Assembly: GCF_003612565.1 (NCBI RefSeq) | Contig: NZ_RAZG01000009.1 | Coordinates: 1 to 64,000 of the forward strand | Length of the DNA stretch: 64,000 nt | From: Roseburia sp. 1XD42-69 | GTDB taxonomy: Bacteria; Bacillota; Clostridia; Lachnospirales; Lachnospiraceae | Reading direction: 5' to 3' | Shown here: positions 1 through 8,396 of the stretch, in pieces | How the letters are laid out: every line of letters begins with the position of its first letter | How positions within the stretch are numbered: the first letter of the stretch is position 1 | Program-made: the position numbers and the translations under genes | The notes under the pieces: generated by a model | Databases searched by the model: none | What the model saw: the letters and a program-made list of their open reading frames with translations, nothing else | What the model was told of the DNA's origin: nothing

Positions 1-61
1 AATTTGCATATCCTAATTCTTACCAAAAAGGAGCCATTTATTTCCAAAAACACAAACTTAT

Positions 62-196
62 TTACACTACCCGGTCATTTTTTGCGGACAGTTCAATACA
101 TACCTGTCTTTTTCTCTCCCTGCTCCTGCGTTTTCCCTCAATCCCACGCTCCCTCTGTATCTTCTTGGCACAAGCAGGGCAATGCCCATGATACAT
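62..196 (-). CDS. Small basic ORF with a CxxC motif
   Basis: A 44-codon frame on the minus strand starts MYHGHCPAC and is rich in Arg and Lys, ending at TAA 62-64. A purine-rich stretch (GAAAGGA) lies about 11 nt upstream of the ATG at 196. The CPAC pair could be half of a zinc site. It may be a small element gene or the tail of a decayed one; I do not recognise a family. The rest of 1-230 holds nothing else I can support. Confidence 0.25.
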   Translation of the reverse strand: MYHGHCPACAKKIQRERGIEGKRRSRERKRQVCIELSAKNDRVV

Positions 197-230
197 AAAA
201 GATGATAGTCCTTTCAACTACCGCCTTAAT

Positions 231-788
231 TTATTGATTATCACAAATATATTTAGCAATTCTTTGGATTTCACTCTTTTCAAGACTAGATTGAGAACTG
301 TTTAATTTTATCCCTAACAAGTCTCCAACGGCAACAATAACTTTGCTGTATGTATTCCACTCTTTAGCCAGTTCATATACTCTCATTTTATTTCTATATA
401 GCGATTCATCTGCTACTTTATTTTTATCTACATGTTTTAATTCATTTACAAATTCGCTAACTGTATACTCTTCATTAATACTAATAACCCCTGTGTTTTC
501 CGAAATATTTATATTTGTTTCAGATTGTAAATCAGAAATAGAATCTAAAATGTCCAATAATAGCTTAATTTCCGTCTCCTTTTCTGTTCCATTTGACATT
601 TTCAATAGATTACCAAATTTATATGCTGTATAAATCGGATTATCTGAATAGTCTACTCCATAATCAATTTCGACCAAAAACCGTTTTAGGCTCTCCTTCA
701 ACTCACTAACGCCCAACATATCATTTTCATAAAAAATTGTTCTGCTATCTTTTATATCAAATGGTAATATAGTACCGTTTTCACCGCC
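231..788 (-). pseudogene. 3' fragment of a TIR-like/nucleotide-binding protein
   Basis: From about codon 20 the reading frame encodes an acidic, AT-rich protein beginning GTILPFDIKDSRTIFYEND. That phrase (LPFD...R.IFYEN followed by an amphipathic helix) resembles the end of TIR-like or deoxyribosyltransferase-like domains found in defence proteins, followed by about 150 residues of helical sequence ending in IAKYICDNQ. The first 20 codons of the open frame (789-848) are out-of-frame sequence of the neighbouring sigma-like gene, so the 5' part of this gene is gone. I see a C-terminal remnant joined to a truncated sigma gene near 781-795. The domain assignment rests on short similarity only. 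Confidence 0.4.
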
Positions 789-1113
789 TTTGTATCTCTG
801 GCAGTCGGGCAACCGCTTTAGCGAATATCTCATTCCGTTCTTTTTCAATCATTCTTTCATCAAGCGTTTTGGGAACACGCAATGCCCGTCTGTAAAGGGT
901 TTCATCCCATACCTCGTTAAACTCCCTGTGCCGCTGGTTCCATTGCTGAAGGTTTCTGTTCCTCCTTTCCATCTGTCGAAATTCAAGAAAGAGTTTCTCG
1001 GACACTTCTATCTCGTGGTGTTCCCCCTGCCCGTCCTTAAAGCTGATAAAATATCTTTTGCCGCTTTCCGTGGATTCCTCCCGAAGCGTGTATGTCTTTG
1101 CCCCGTATGCCAT
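781..1113 (-). pseudogene. Truncated conjugative-transposon sigma-70-like regulator
   Basis: The 110-residue product starts MAYGAKTYTLREE and contains ALRVPKTLDERM and AKAVARLPEIQRR, which matches the first two thirds of the sigma-70-like HTH proteins of Tn1549/Tn916-type elements. In intact relatives the C-terminal helix-turn-helix follows directly after the LPEIQRR segment. Here a TGA at 781-783 ends the frame and unrelated AT-rich DNA follows, so region 4 (the -35-binding HTH) is missing and the product is probably inactive. It lies 66 bp downstream of a second sigma-like gene on the same strand. Confidence 0.7.
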
Positions 1114-1179
1114 TTCCTTTCCTCCCGAAAAAAATTGAGCGGGAGGATTGCCCTCCCACCCAATAGCCCGTGGAAATGG

Positions 1180-1623
1180 TTAAATTTCCCCGAAAGGATA
1201 AAAAATAGGCTTTAATTTTTTACGAAGCCGTTCAAGGCGTTTGTAGACCGCCCTTTCGGTAAGCCCTGCCATTGCCGCAATCTCCCCTGTGGAATACCCC
1301 TGCATTTTCAGCAGGAGAATGAGCAGGGTATGCTTGTCCATCGTAAGAAGTGCCTGATACAGTTTCTCGTCTTCAATCTCGTCCAATAAGTCCGCAACGC
1401 TATTCGGCTCTGCCTGCTGTTCAGCGTCCGCCATTTCCTCAAGGTATTCGCCGAAGTCGCTCGTCCATCGGTAAAACCTCCTGTTGGAATTAAAATCTGC
1501 CCTGTCCTCCATGCGGATTTGCTCAATGACCGCTTCATCAACGCCATGCTCACGCAGCACTTTTTCCTCGGCTTCTTTCCAGATACGCCATTTCCTGTCC
1601 TCACGTCCGTGGTTATATGCCAT
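1180..1623 (-). CDS. Sigma-70-like HTH protein of a conjugative element
   Basis: 147 residues, starting MAYNHGREDRKW behind a good GGAGGAAAT site. The C-terminal third (about 95-140) reads LYQALLTMDKHTLLILLLKM...GYSTGEIAAMAGLTERAVYKRLERLRKKL, a sigma-70 region 4-type helix-turn-helix. The middle carries FYRWTSDFGEYLEEM, typical of the small sigma-like ORFs of Tn1549/CTn elements. These proteins are thought to control transcription of element genes; the role here is inferred from family. It is the first of two sigma-like ORFs on this strand and looks intact, unlike its neighbour at 781-1113. Confidence 0.75.
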   Translation of the reverse strand: MAYNHGREDRKWRIWKEAEEKVLREHGVDEAVIEQIRMEDRADFNSNRRFYRWTSDFGEYLEEMADAEQQAEPNSVADLLDEIEDEKLYQALLTMDKHTLLILLLKMQGYSTGEIAAMAGLTERAVYKRLERLRKKLKPIFYPFGEI

Positions 1624-1818
1624 TCCTTATTTCCTCCAATCCGAATTTTTAAAAATGTAAAAATCCAGATTGGATAGGCGGCGAACGACAGCCAACAGCG
1701 GAAACAGCCCTGCGGCACATTCCGATAAAAAACGACAAAAGAAAAACCGCAAAGGTTCTGTGACCTCTACGGTTATAGGAGATATATGTTCTATTAAGTG
1801 GAGATTCTACTTCTGGTT

Positions 1819-1947
1819 TCATGGTGAGAAGTAGCGTTGCATAAGCAGGGATTTTTTTAACTGGCTTCCTGCAAATCCCCGATATGCTATGTATAAGTCA
1901 AATCTGCGTTGCATGAGCAGATAGATCACTGCCCGAAAAAAGAACAT
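1819..1947 (-). CDS. Putative 42-residue leader or small protein
   Basis: ATG at 1947 is preceded by GGAGGG (1956-1961) with 8-nt spacing, one of the best ribosome sites in this element. The 42-codon frame starts MFFFRAVIYLLMQRRFDLY and ends RYFSP at TGA 1819-1821. It contains the near-repeat LLMQRRF / LLMQRYF. The reading frame sits alone in a 490-bp gap (1624-2114) upstream of the sigma-like gene. It could be a leader peptide or a small membrane peptide. I do not recognise a family. Confidence 0.4.
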   Translation of the reverse strand: MFFFRAVIYLLMQRRFDLYIAYRGFAGSQLKKSLLMQRYFSP

Positions 1948-2082
1948 AAAAAAATCCCTCCAAACTTTTAAACAGGTCTGGAGAGTGTCTGTTAAGTCTT
2001 TTCGGGCATAGCAATACCGCCCACCAAAACACCGTTTTTTTATATGGTGGACGTTTGCCTTAAAACCTTATGAAATAAAATA

Positions 2083-2124
2083 GAGCCAACGAACTGTGAT
2101 TTTATTTCACAAGTTCATCGGCTC
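2083..2124 (-). terminator. Probable terminator of the cargo operon
   Basis: On the minus strand GAGCCGATGAACTTGTG can pair with CACAGTTCGTTGGCTC, followed by TATTTTATTT. The 5' arm overlaps the last codons of the KTR gene, so the stem would end the transcript running from 4825 down to 2115. Confidence 0.5.
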
Positions 2125-2324
2125 TGCGTCTTTGCGTCTGGCTCTGCGATGACTGTCATCCTCAAATTTGTTACTTCAATCAATGTTTCCTGTCTGCATT
2201 TCGGACAATAAAGAGGATAGTTTCTTAAAATGGTGTCCTCTCTGATTTTGTTACGGGTTTTGTTTCCGCATATAGGACAATATACCCATTCTATTTTATG
2301 TAACACGACTAATATCCTCCTCAA
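2115..2324 (-). CDS. Cysteine-rich KTR domain protein
   Basis: 69 residues. Two CxxC pairs, YCPICGNKTR and YCPKCRQE, form a probable zinc knuckle, and the C-terminus ends in PDAKTQSR, the KTR signature of the small cysteine-rich proteins carried by Clostridia conjugative transposons, often beside tetracycline-resistance genes. The function of the family is unknown to me. The start overlaps the stop of the upstream GNAT gene by 4 bp, so the two are probably co-translated. An internal start nearer the first CxxC is possible, because family members usually begin shortly before it. Confidence 0.75.
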   Translation of the reverse strand: MRRILVVLHKIEWVYCPICGNKTRNKIREDTILRNYPLYCPKCRQETLIEVTNLRMTVIAEPDAKTQSR

Positions 2325-2851
2325 AGATTTATCAAATATACATATGCTTCCTCGTTATCAAAAGTAAAGCTCCTACAATAATTCCCACCATTTTTCTCGA
2401 TTGTTTTTATTGAAGCAGCATTGTCCTTTTCAACTGATAACTGCAACTGTTTCAGACCGTATTTTCTCGCAACCAAACATATTTGTCTTAATATTTCAGT
2501 AGCATACCCTTTTCTTCTTTCTGACGGTCTTACGCTATATCCACAATTACCAAAATCTTTTAGGAAATCATTTAATTGATACCTCAAATCAACAATGCCA
2601 ACAATTTTATTATCTGACATTCTAACTGCAAAAAATGTATCTGTTAAAACCCAATTAGGGTCAACAGTCTCCGTACTTGAATTGGCAATGACTTTCTTAA
2701 GCCATTCCTCATAAGAAGCAATCTTATCAAATAATTCACTCCCATTGATTATCTGTTCTCCAAAATCAAAATGCTCCTGCCGATATTCAAGCGCTTTATC
2801 TTTCAATCCTAAACTCGGCTTTACAAGCCGTATTTCTTCATATGCCATCAT
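2321..2851 (-). CDS. GNAT family N-acetyltransferase (RimL-like)
   Basis: 176 residues. The segment YSVRPSERRKGYATEILRQ carries the acetyl-CoA pyrophosphate-binding motif RRKGYA, and NAASIKTIEKNGG is the usual GNAT C-terminal N-x-x-S-x-x-x-x-E-x-x-G motif. It would transfer an acetyl group from acetyl-CoA to an amine; the substrate cannot be told. A GGAGG lies just before tandem ATG codons at 2851 and 2848, and the second may be the real start. It is AT-rich cargo, translationally coupled to the KTR gene. An antibiotic acetyltransferase role is possible but unsupported. Confidence 0.8.
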   Translation of the reverse strand: MMAYEEIRLVKPSLGLKDKALEYRQEHFDFGEQIINGSELFDKIASYEEWLKKVIANSSTETVDPNWVLTDTFFAVRMSDNKIVGIVDLRYQLNDFLKDFGNCGYSVRPSERRKGYATEILRQICLVARKYGLKQLQLSVEKDNAASIKTIEKNGGNYCRSFTFDNEEAYVYLINL

Positions 2852-2881
2852 TCATTCCTCCACTTTATAAAATTTAATTTT

Positions 2882-3703
2882 TCAAACCATGATTTCCATG
2901 CCATCATAAGCGAATAAGATATTATCAAGTTCTTTTTCAAGTTTCTTGTAATAGCCATATGATTTTCCCCATATTTCATCAATATGTGTAACTATAATCT
3001 TCTTGATTCTATAATAGTTTTTCAGTTCTATAACCTCATCAAAAGTGAATATTTCATCTTTCAAAGGCGTATCCATAAGCTTCGTTCCATCATTTAATAT
3101 TCCATCATCAGAAACCATGCTTATAATCAAAATATCTGCATCAAAATATAAGTCATTATGAGCAAAAGGTTTCGGATTGCAACAGGCATAGATAACCTTT
3201 TTTTCATGCTCTTTCAGAACATAAAAAGTGATATTTCGGCTTGGGTTATTGTTGATTAAGTCTATGTCAATATTATCTATTTTTATATGCGGTGTTTCAT
3301 TAACAGAAATACAATGAAGAACGTCACCATAATATTTAAAGCAGTCACGGTTCATTTGGTTTATATCTCTAATGACCTCTGGAAGAGCATAAAAGCCAAT
3401 AGGCATACTCGTTCCTTTAATAAAGTCACAGCCTATCTTTTCAACAATCCGAATACCCCTGACATGGTCTGGGTCACTATGGGAAATGGAAAGGTGCTTC
3501 ACTTCCGATATTCTTTGTCTGTTGCAGGCTACCGCAATATCTTCGGGTGTGTCTATCAACATTTTTATATCGTCAATATACAGGCTTGGTCCTAACCGTT
3601 CATACCTGCCGCCTTTTCGTCTGGCTTCTTCACAAATTTTACATTTACAAAATGAACTCGGAATAATTGACATGCCGCCACTACCAATAATTTTCAATTT
3701 CAA
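2882..3703 (-). CDS. PhnP-like metallo-beta-lactamase-fold hydrolase
   Basis: The frame is open from 3760, but AAAGGTGG lies 9 nt before a TTG at 3703 that gives the family-like start MKLKIIGSGG, so I prefer that start (274 residues). FCKCKICEEAR is the N-terminal Cys cluster of PhnP-like phosphodiesterases. The metal motif reads HSDPDH where HxHxDH is normal, so the second His is Asp. Later conserved parts include CCNPKPF and VTHIDEIWG. It probably hydrolyses a phosphodiester or cyclic phosphate. It lies between a TetR gene 66 bp upstream and the GNAT gene, all on the same strand, as one AT-rich cargo cluster. Confidence 0.7.
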   Translation of the reverse strand: MKLKIIGSGGMSIIPSSFCKCKICEEARRKGGRYERLGPSLYIDDIKMLIDTPEDIAVACNRQRISEVKHLSISHSDPDHVRGIRIVEKIGCDFIKGTSMPIGFYALPEVIRDINQMNRDCFKYYGDVLHCISVNETPHIKIDNIDIDLINNNPSRNITFYVLKEHEKKVIYACCNPKPFAHNDLYFDADILIISMVSDDGILNDGTKLMDTPLKDEIFTFDEVIELKNYYRIKKIIVTHIDEIWGKSYGYYKKLEKELDNILFAYDGMEIMV

Positions 3704-3769
3704 ATCTTTCACACCACCTTTCGCATGAATTGCAAGGAATAATAATGCGTTTTTATTCATGTTAAATAT

Positions 3770-4372
3770 TTAAGCAATATCGCTATTACTGCCGCTTTTC
3801 ACTAATATTTTTCTTATTTCTTTTATGATTCTGGAAGGTGTTTCTTTATCCATAGGCATAAGTTTACTGTACATCCTTACCCCTTGATACGAGAACACAA
3901 TTAAATCAAATACCGCAGAAATATCCACTTCATTAAATTCATGCCTGTCCATTCCGTATTGTATTAGCTTCTTCCATGTATTTGCTGAAATTAAATATTG
4001 TTCATATAGCGTATTGCTCTGATTTGCAATATCACGAATACTAAAATACTCATATATTGCTATGCTTAATGAAGATTGGCTGTCAAGCATTTCATTCTCA
4101 TACTTGTTTAAAATTTCATCCAAAATAGTCACTGCCGAACAATTTTGTTCAATCCTTAAATCAATCTCATTATCCTGCTCACTTGTCATATCATCAATAA
4201 TCTCTTGAAAAATTTGACGTGTGCTTTCGTAATGGCAATATAGCCCGCCTCTGCTTAATTTCGCCGCATCGCAGATATCCTTCATTGTAACTTGCTTAAA
4301 GCCTTTTTCTGCAAACAAAGAACATGCACATTTCTTTATATGTTTCCTTGTTTCTTGTCCTCTTTTATTCAT
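3770..4372 (-). CDS. TetR/AcrR family regulator
   Basis: 200 residues from ATG 4372 (MNKRGQETRKHI); the frame extends upstream but the in-family start is here. Residues 8-55 form the TetR HTH: FAEKGFKQVTMKDICDAAKL followed by SRGGLYCHYES. The remainder is the helical ligand domain ending VKSGSNSDIA. It is the first gene of the cargo cluster and probably controls itself and the hydrolase/GNAT/KTR genes downstream. The inducer is unknown. Confidence 0.85.
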   Translation of the reverse strand: MNKRGQETRKHIKKCACSLFAEKGFKQVTMKDICDAAKLSRGGLYCHYESTRQIFQEIIDDMTSEQDNEIDLRIEQNCSAVTILDEILNKYENEMLDSQSSLSIAIYEYFSIRDIANQSNTLYEQYLISANTWKKLIQYGMDRHEFNEVDISAVFDLIVFSYQGVRMYSKLMPMDKETPSRIIKEIRKILVKSGSNSDIA

Positions 4373-4450
4373 AAGCAGCCCTACTTTCCGACACATGTGT
4401 CTGGAAGTCAATAAAAAGCGGCAAAGATTTCTCTCTACCGCCATCAACGT

Positions 4451-4825
4451 CTAACTATAAATAATTTCCTCGTTCACAATCTCCCTCGCACAAGCCCTTA
4501 TGTTATTGAGCCGCCCTGTCCATTCTAAGGCGTTTTCTTCCTTTAGACGTTCTGTTATGCCCTGTGCCTGTTTCATGCCCTCTATGAGCCTTTCAAAGCG
4601 TTCCTGCGCCTGCCTGTTGATGTCGGCAAGATAAGTGTTCAGCCTGCCGCTTGTGAGAAGATTGATGTATGTAACCCTTCGGTATTGCTTCAGATAGTCC
4701 AAATGCCGCTGTCCCCATGTGCCTATCGGCTGTTCTTCTTCGGCGGGTACAGTTAAGCACGGTATTAAGTAATCTCCTTGCCGCTCGTATTTGCCGCCCA
4801 GTTCCTCAAAAATCGTCTTTGCCAT
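4451..4825 (-). CDS. tnpV: TnpV transposon-encoded protein
   Basis: 124 residues starting MAKTIFEELGGKYERQGDY and containing PIGTWGQRHLDYLKQYRR and YLADINRQAQER, the hallmark segments of the TnpV family of Tn4451/Tn1549-type elements. TnpV is of unknown function and is normally found near element ends or beside cargo. It has a GGAGG-type site upstream and a higher GC content than the cargo genes. Only about 60 bp separate its start from the truncated permease, placing it at the element boundary. Confidence 0.8.
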   Translation of the reverse strand: MAKTIFEELGGKYERQGDYLIPCLTVPAEEEQPIGTWGQRHLDYLKQYRRVTYINLLTSGRLNTYLADINRQAQERFERLIEGMKQAQGITERLKEENALEWTGRLNNIRACAREIVNEEIIYS

Positions 4826-4857
4826 TGTCTGTTACCTCCACATTCTTTTTTATTTGA

Positions 4858-5505
4858 ATGTCCGCAAAATCCGTCCTACACATGTGGGCCAGCGTGCGCA
4901 CCAATGTGATTTCCATATTTTTCATTGCGCTGTTTGGATTTATTGTGGGGTATATTCTTTCCAGAATTAAATTTAAGGGAAACAGGCTTCTCTATGTAAT
5001 GTTTTTAATGGGAATGCTGATTCCGGTACACTCCCTTTTAGTGCCTATCTATGTGGTGTTTAACAAGACAGGGCTTGGAAACCAGTGGTTTACTTTGATT
5101 ATCCCCTACGTGGCATTTGGAATGCCCATTGCGGTGTTCCTTGCGGAGGGATTTATAAAGGCCATCCCGGTGGAGCTTGAGGAAGCTGCTGCCATAGACG
5201 GAAGTTCTTTTACCAGAACGCTTTTTTCCATTATTCTTCCCGTGGCAAAACCTATCCTTGTGACCATTGCAATTATCCAGACATTTTCCTGCTGGAATGA
5301 GTTCTCTTTTGCCCTGGTTTTAATTAAGGATGTGAAGCTTCAGACAGTTCCCCTTGCAATGACCATGTTTAAGGGCCAGTTTGCTTCGGATTACCCTAAG
5401 ATTATGTCTGCAATGCTCACAACCATGGCGCCTGTAGTAGTCCTGTACTTTGCGTTCAGCAAGCAGATTATCAAAGGTATGGTTGCAGGGGCGGTAAAGG
5501 GATAA
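4858..5505 (+). pseudogene. 5'-truncated sugar ABC transporter permease (MalG-like)
   Basis: The family-like sequence begins at about residue 10 (WASVRTNVISIFFIAL) and runs to the normal C-terminus. It includes four or five membrane helices and the EAA loop EEAAAIDGSSFTRTLFSIILP, which contacts the ATPase. CUT1 permeases of this type are usually 270-300 residues; here 215 codons remain and roughly the first 70 residues, with the first membrane helix, are replaced by element DNA. The ATG at 4858 lies in element sequence without a clear ribosome site. The rest of this transporter is presumably beyond the other end of the element. It is probably non-functional. Confidence 0.75.
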
Positions 5506-5651
5506 AAAATTTGGTATTGTGTAATTTTCGTATCATTTTGTGATATTTTGGTGTACTTTTGATGTACTCTCTGTATTAGAATATAATTGCAGGTAGTTAT
5601 TATACCTCTCTTCCAAATTTTTTATATACACCCCAATTTATAACCCAAAGG

Positions 5652-5695
5652 AAAAGGGCCGCGCTTGTATCCCCATACAGGCAGCGGTCCTTTTC
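5652..5695 (+). terminator. Intrinsic terminator after the truncated permease
   Basis: AAAGGGCCGCGC pairs with GCAGCGGTCCTTT around a 16-nt loop and is followed by T-rich sequence. The rest of 5506-5768 holds only presumed promoter sequence for the AraC gene. Confidence 0.75.
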
Positions 5696-5768
5696 ACTTA
5701 ATCTGTTGGACAAATGTTTTTATCTTTAGTAAAATAGGACAAAGGCGAAAGGGCAAAGAGGAGGAAGT

Positions 5769-6704
5769 ATGCCAGGGAAAAAAAGACAGGAAATGGAGTT
5801 TCGGTACTATGAGATTCCCCACGGGGAGATTGTGCTGGCTCTTTTGGGGAACAGCTGGATTAGGGAGTACGGCAATGACATTGCAAAACTTCATTTTCAC
5901 AATCTCTTAGAGGTTGGGTACTGCATAGACGGGGAGGGGGAAGTGGTTGTGGACGAGGAGACGGTGCCTTACGAGCCGGGAATGCTTACGGTGATTCCCG
6001 TAAACTGCCCCCATACCACCAACAGCCGCCTTCATACAAAAAGCTACTGGGAATATCTCTTTTTTGACCCGGAGAGTATCTTAAAAGATCTGTATCCGGA
6101 GAACCAGCTTTTTGTCCAGAGGATTATGGAACAGGTAAATAAAAAGGCAAAGGTGTATCAGCCTGGGGAAAACTCCCAGCTTGTGACCCTGGTCCGGCTG
6201 ATTATGGATGAGTGCAGGGTAAAAAAAAGTTTTGCAAGGGACAGTATCCGGGGGATGCTTCTCTCGGCCCTGATATCCATTGCAAGAAATGATACCGGGG
6301 AGAACCAGACGATGGAAAAAGTACAGGGGGGGGGTATTTACCAGATTTCCAGCGCTTTGGAATATATCAGCAGGCATTATATGGAGCCCATTACGTTAAA
6401 GGAGCTGGCGGATGCCTGCAGTTTCAGTGAAACCCACTTCCGCAGGCTGTTTGTGGAGTCTATGAATATGACCCCCATGGAGTATCTGAATCTGGTGCGG
6501 GTGCGCCAGGCCTGTGATTTAATGAAAAAAAGCAATCTTTCCATGGGGGAAATTGCGGTGCGTGCAGGCTATATCTCCATCTCAACTTTTAACCGGAATT
6601 TTAGAAAAATTGTGGGGACATCCCCCTACCAGTATAAGAAAAACAGCGACGCTTACCAGGGAAAACTTTTAAATGCCAGGGTTTCTGCAAAGAAGGGATG
6701 GTAA
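5769..6704 (+). CDS. AraC family regulator with cupin domain
   Basis: 311 residues, start behind AGAGGAGGAAGT. The N-terminal half is a cupin sensor: LHFHNLLEVGYCIDGEGEVV and PYEPGMLTVIPVNCPHTTNS give the expected beta-barrel spacing. Residues about 190-290 hold two HTHs: ITLKELADACSFSETHFRRL and MGEIAVRAGYISISTFNRNF. It lies directly upstream of a solute-binding protein, two permeases and lacZ on the same strand, so it is the likely sugar-responsive activator of that locus. The next gene is separated by a terminator and 240 bp of promoter region. Confidence 0.85.
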   Translation: MPGKKRQEMEFRYYEIPHGEIVLALLGNSWIREYGNDIAKLHFHNLLEVGYCIDGEGEVVVDEETVPYEPGMLTVIPVNCPHTTNSRLHTKSYWEYLFFDPESILKDLYPENQLFVQRIMEQVNKKAKVYQPGENSQLVTLVRLIMDECRVKKSFARDSIRGMLLSALISIARNDTGENQTMEKVQGGGIYQISSALEYISRHYMEPITLKELADACSFSETHFRRLFVESMNMTPMEYLNLVRVRQACDLMKKSNLSMGEIAVRAGYISISTFNRNFRKIVGTSPYQYKKNSDAYQGKLLNARVSAKKGW

Positions 6705-6742
6705 TCACTGGTTTTATTTGTAATATTACACAATGGAATTTG

Positions 6743-6790
6743 GAAAAAGAGCATATTCGTCCACTAAAATGGACAGATATGCTCTTTTTA
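6743..6790 (+). terminator. Terminator of the AraC gene
   Basis: AAAAAGAGCATAT...TCCA pairs with TGGA...ATATGCTCTTTTT around CTAAAA, giving a long stem with a T-run. The following 150 bp up to 6943 must hold the promoter of the transporter operon. Confidence 0.8.
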
Positions 6791-6943
6791 TGGTTGATAA
6801 TAAAGACAATTATAGCAGAAGAATAGGTATAATGCACATATAAACAAAAAGGAACAAGACAAATGTGTACAAAACACACAACAGCATTTGGCCAAATGCG
6901 TACCTTGATGTTTTAACAAATTTTTTTGGGAGGACAAAAAAAG

Positions 6944-8323
6944 ATGAAGAAGAAATTATTATCCCTTTTAATGGTAGGAGCAATGACAGCAACTATGTTG
7001 GCAGGCTGCGGAGATTCCGGCAGCGGTGACACAAACACAGACGCAGCAAAAGATGATGCAGGAGATGAGGCAAAAGACGACGGTGCAGCGGATTCAGAAG
7101 CAGCAGGCAGTGATGCAGCAGTTTCCGAAGGCGGAAAAACCCTTACCGTATGGTGCTGGGACCCGGCATTTAATATTTTCTCCATGAAAGAAGCTGCTAA
7201 GGTTTATCAGAAAGACCATCCTGATGTAACAGTAGACGTTATCGAGACCCCATGGGAAGACATTCAGACCAAGCTTACCACGGCGGCTACCTCCAATGCG
7301 TTAGATACCCTTCCGGACATTATGCTGGTGCAGGACAACGCATTCCAGAAAAATGTTATGACCTTCCCGGATGCATTTACAGATCTGACTAACAGCGGAG
7401 TTGACTTCTCCCAGTTTGCGGCAGGTAAGACAGCTTACTCTGTAGTAGACGGAAAGAACTACGGCGTTCCCTTCGATAACGGTGCAGTTATCGCATGTTA
7501 CCGTACCGACATTTTGGAGGAGGCAGGATTTACCATTGACGATTTCACAGATATCACTTTTGACCAGTACATTGAAAACGGCAAGAAAGTTTTGGAAAAG
7601 ACGGGCAAACCCTTAATTTCCATGCAGGCCGGCGAGTGCGACCTTATCATGATGATGATGCAGTCCGCAGGTGCTTCCCTCTTTAACGAGGACGGAACAG
7701 CAAATATCCAGGACAATGCTACATTAAAAATCGTTATGGAGACATACAAAGAGATGAAAGATTCCGGTGTGTTAATCGAGGTAAACTCCTGGGATGAGTA
7801 CATTTCTTCCATGACTTCCGAGACAGTTGCAGGAACCATCAACGGATGCTGGATTATGGCTTCCATTAAGACAGCAGAAGACCAGTCCGGAAAATGGGCT
7901 ATTACCAATATGCCAAGCCTTGTAGGGGCAGAGGGCGCTACCAACTACAGCAACAACGGCGGTTCCTCCTGGGCAGTAACTTCCAACTGCAAAGACACAG
8001 AACTGGCATTTGATTTCCTTGCAAGCACTTTCGCAGGAAGCACAGAGCTGTATGACAATATTATTAGCTGCGGCGCTCTGGCTACTTATGCTCCGGCAGG
8101 AGATTCAGACGCATATGCTCAGCCGGATGAGTTCTTCGGCGGAGATGCAATCTCTTCCAAGATTGTAGATTTCTCCACAAAAGTACCTTCCAATATCACC
8201 GGAGTGTACTATTACGAAGCACGTGACGCTGTGGCAACGGCAATTACAAATTATATTAACGGCGGAGATATTGACGCCGAGTTAAAGACAGCATCTGACA
8301 CTGTAAATAACCAGATGCAGTAA
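6944..8323 (+). CDS. Sugar ABC transporter solute-binding lipoprotein (CUT1)
   Basis: 459 residues from ATG 6944, with GGGAGG 10 nt upstream. An in-frame TTG at 6926 lies within the ribosome site and is rejected. The N-terminus MKKKLLSLLMVGAMTATMLAGCGDSG is a lipoprotein signal with lipobox LAGC, so the protein is anchored outside the membrane. A low-complexity Asp/Ala/Gly/Glu linker of about 45 residues precedes the fold, which starts TLTVWCWDPAFN. Later parts (DTLPDIMLVQDNAFQ, GVPFDNGAVIACYRTDIL) are typical of SBP_bac_1 proteins. It would deliver an oligosaccharide to the permeases at 8566-10264; the downstream lacZ suggests a beta-galactoside. Confidence 0.9.
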   Translation: MKKKLLSLLMVGAMTATMLAGCGDSGSGDTNTDAAKDDAGDEAKDDGAADSEAAGSDAAVSEGGKTLTVWCWDPAFNIFSMKEAAKVYQKDHPDVTVDVIETPWEDIQTKLTTAATSNALDTLPDIMLVQDNAFQKNVMTFPDAFTDLTNSGVDFSQFAAGKTAYSVVDGKNYGVPFDNGAVIACYRTDILEEAGFTIDDFTDITFDQYIENGKKVLEKTGKPLISMQAGECDLIMMMMQSAGASLFNEDGTANIQDNATLKIVMETYKEMKDSGVLIEVNSWDEYISSMTSETVAGTINGCWIMASIKTAEDQSGKWAITNMPSLVGAEGATNYSNNGGSSWAVTSNCKDTELAFDFLASTFAGSTELYDNIISCGALATYAPAGDSDAYAQPDEFFGGDAISSKIVDFSTKVPSNITGVYYYEARDAVATAITNYINGGDIDAELKTASDTVNNQMQ

Positions 8324-8356
8324 ATTTTCCAAGATTATCCATAGAGGATTTTATGA

Positions 8357-8388
8357 GGGAGCGGTTCTTGCCGGGCCGTTCCCTTTTT
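8357..8388 (+). terminator. Intercistronic attenuator/terminator after the binding protein
   Basis: GGGAGCGG pairs with CCGTTCCC and is followed by TTTTT. Terminators in this position usually raise binding protein over permease levels; that role is inferred. Confidence 0.75.
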
Positions 8389-8396
8389 ATGCACAC

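Larger units (their letters stand above)
1..4886. mobile_element. Terminal part of a Tn1549/Tn916-like conjugative element with cargo
   Basis: A block on the minus strand carries genes typical of Clostridia conjugative transposons: two sigma-like regulators (781-1623), a cysteine-rich KTR protein (2115-2324) and TnpV (4451-4825). Between them lie AT-rich cargo genes (GNAT, MBL hydrolase, TetR) that by eye have lower GC than the backbone genes. The block ends against a plus-strand sugar permease gene whose homologous sequence begins near 4887 and lacks its N-terminal part, so the element probably entered that gene. The other end lies outside the window. No integrase or relaxase is visible here, and the exact boundary and any target duplication cannot be set from this sequence alone. 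Confidence 0.6.
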
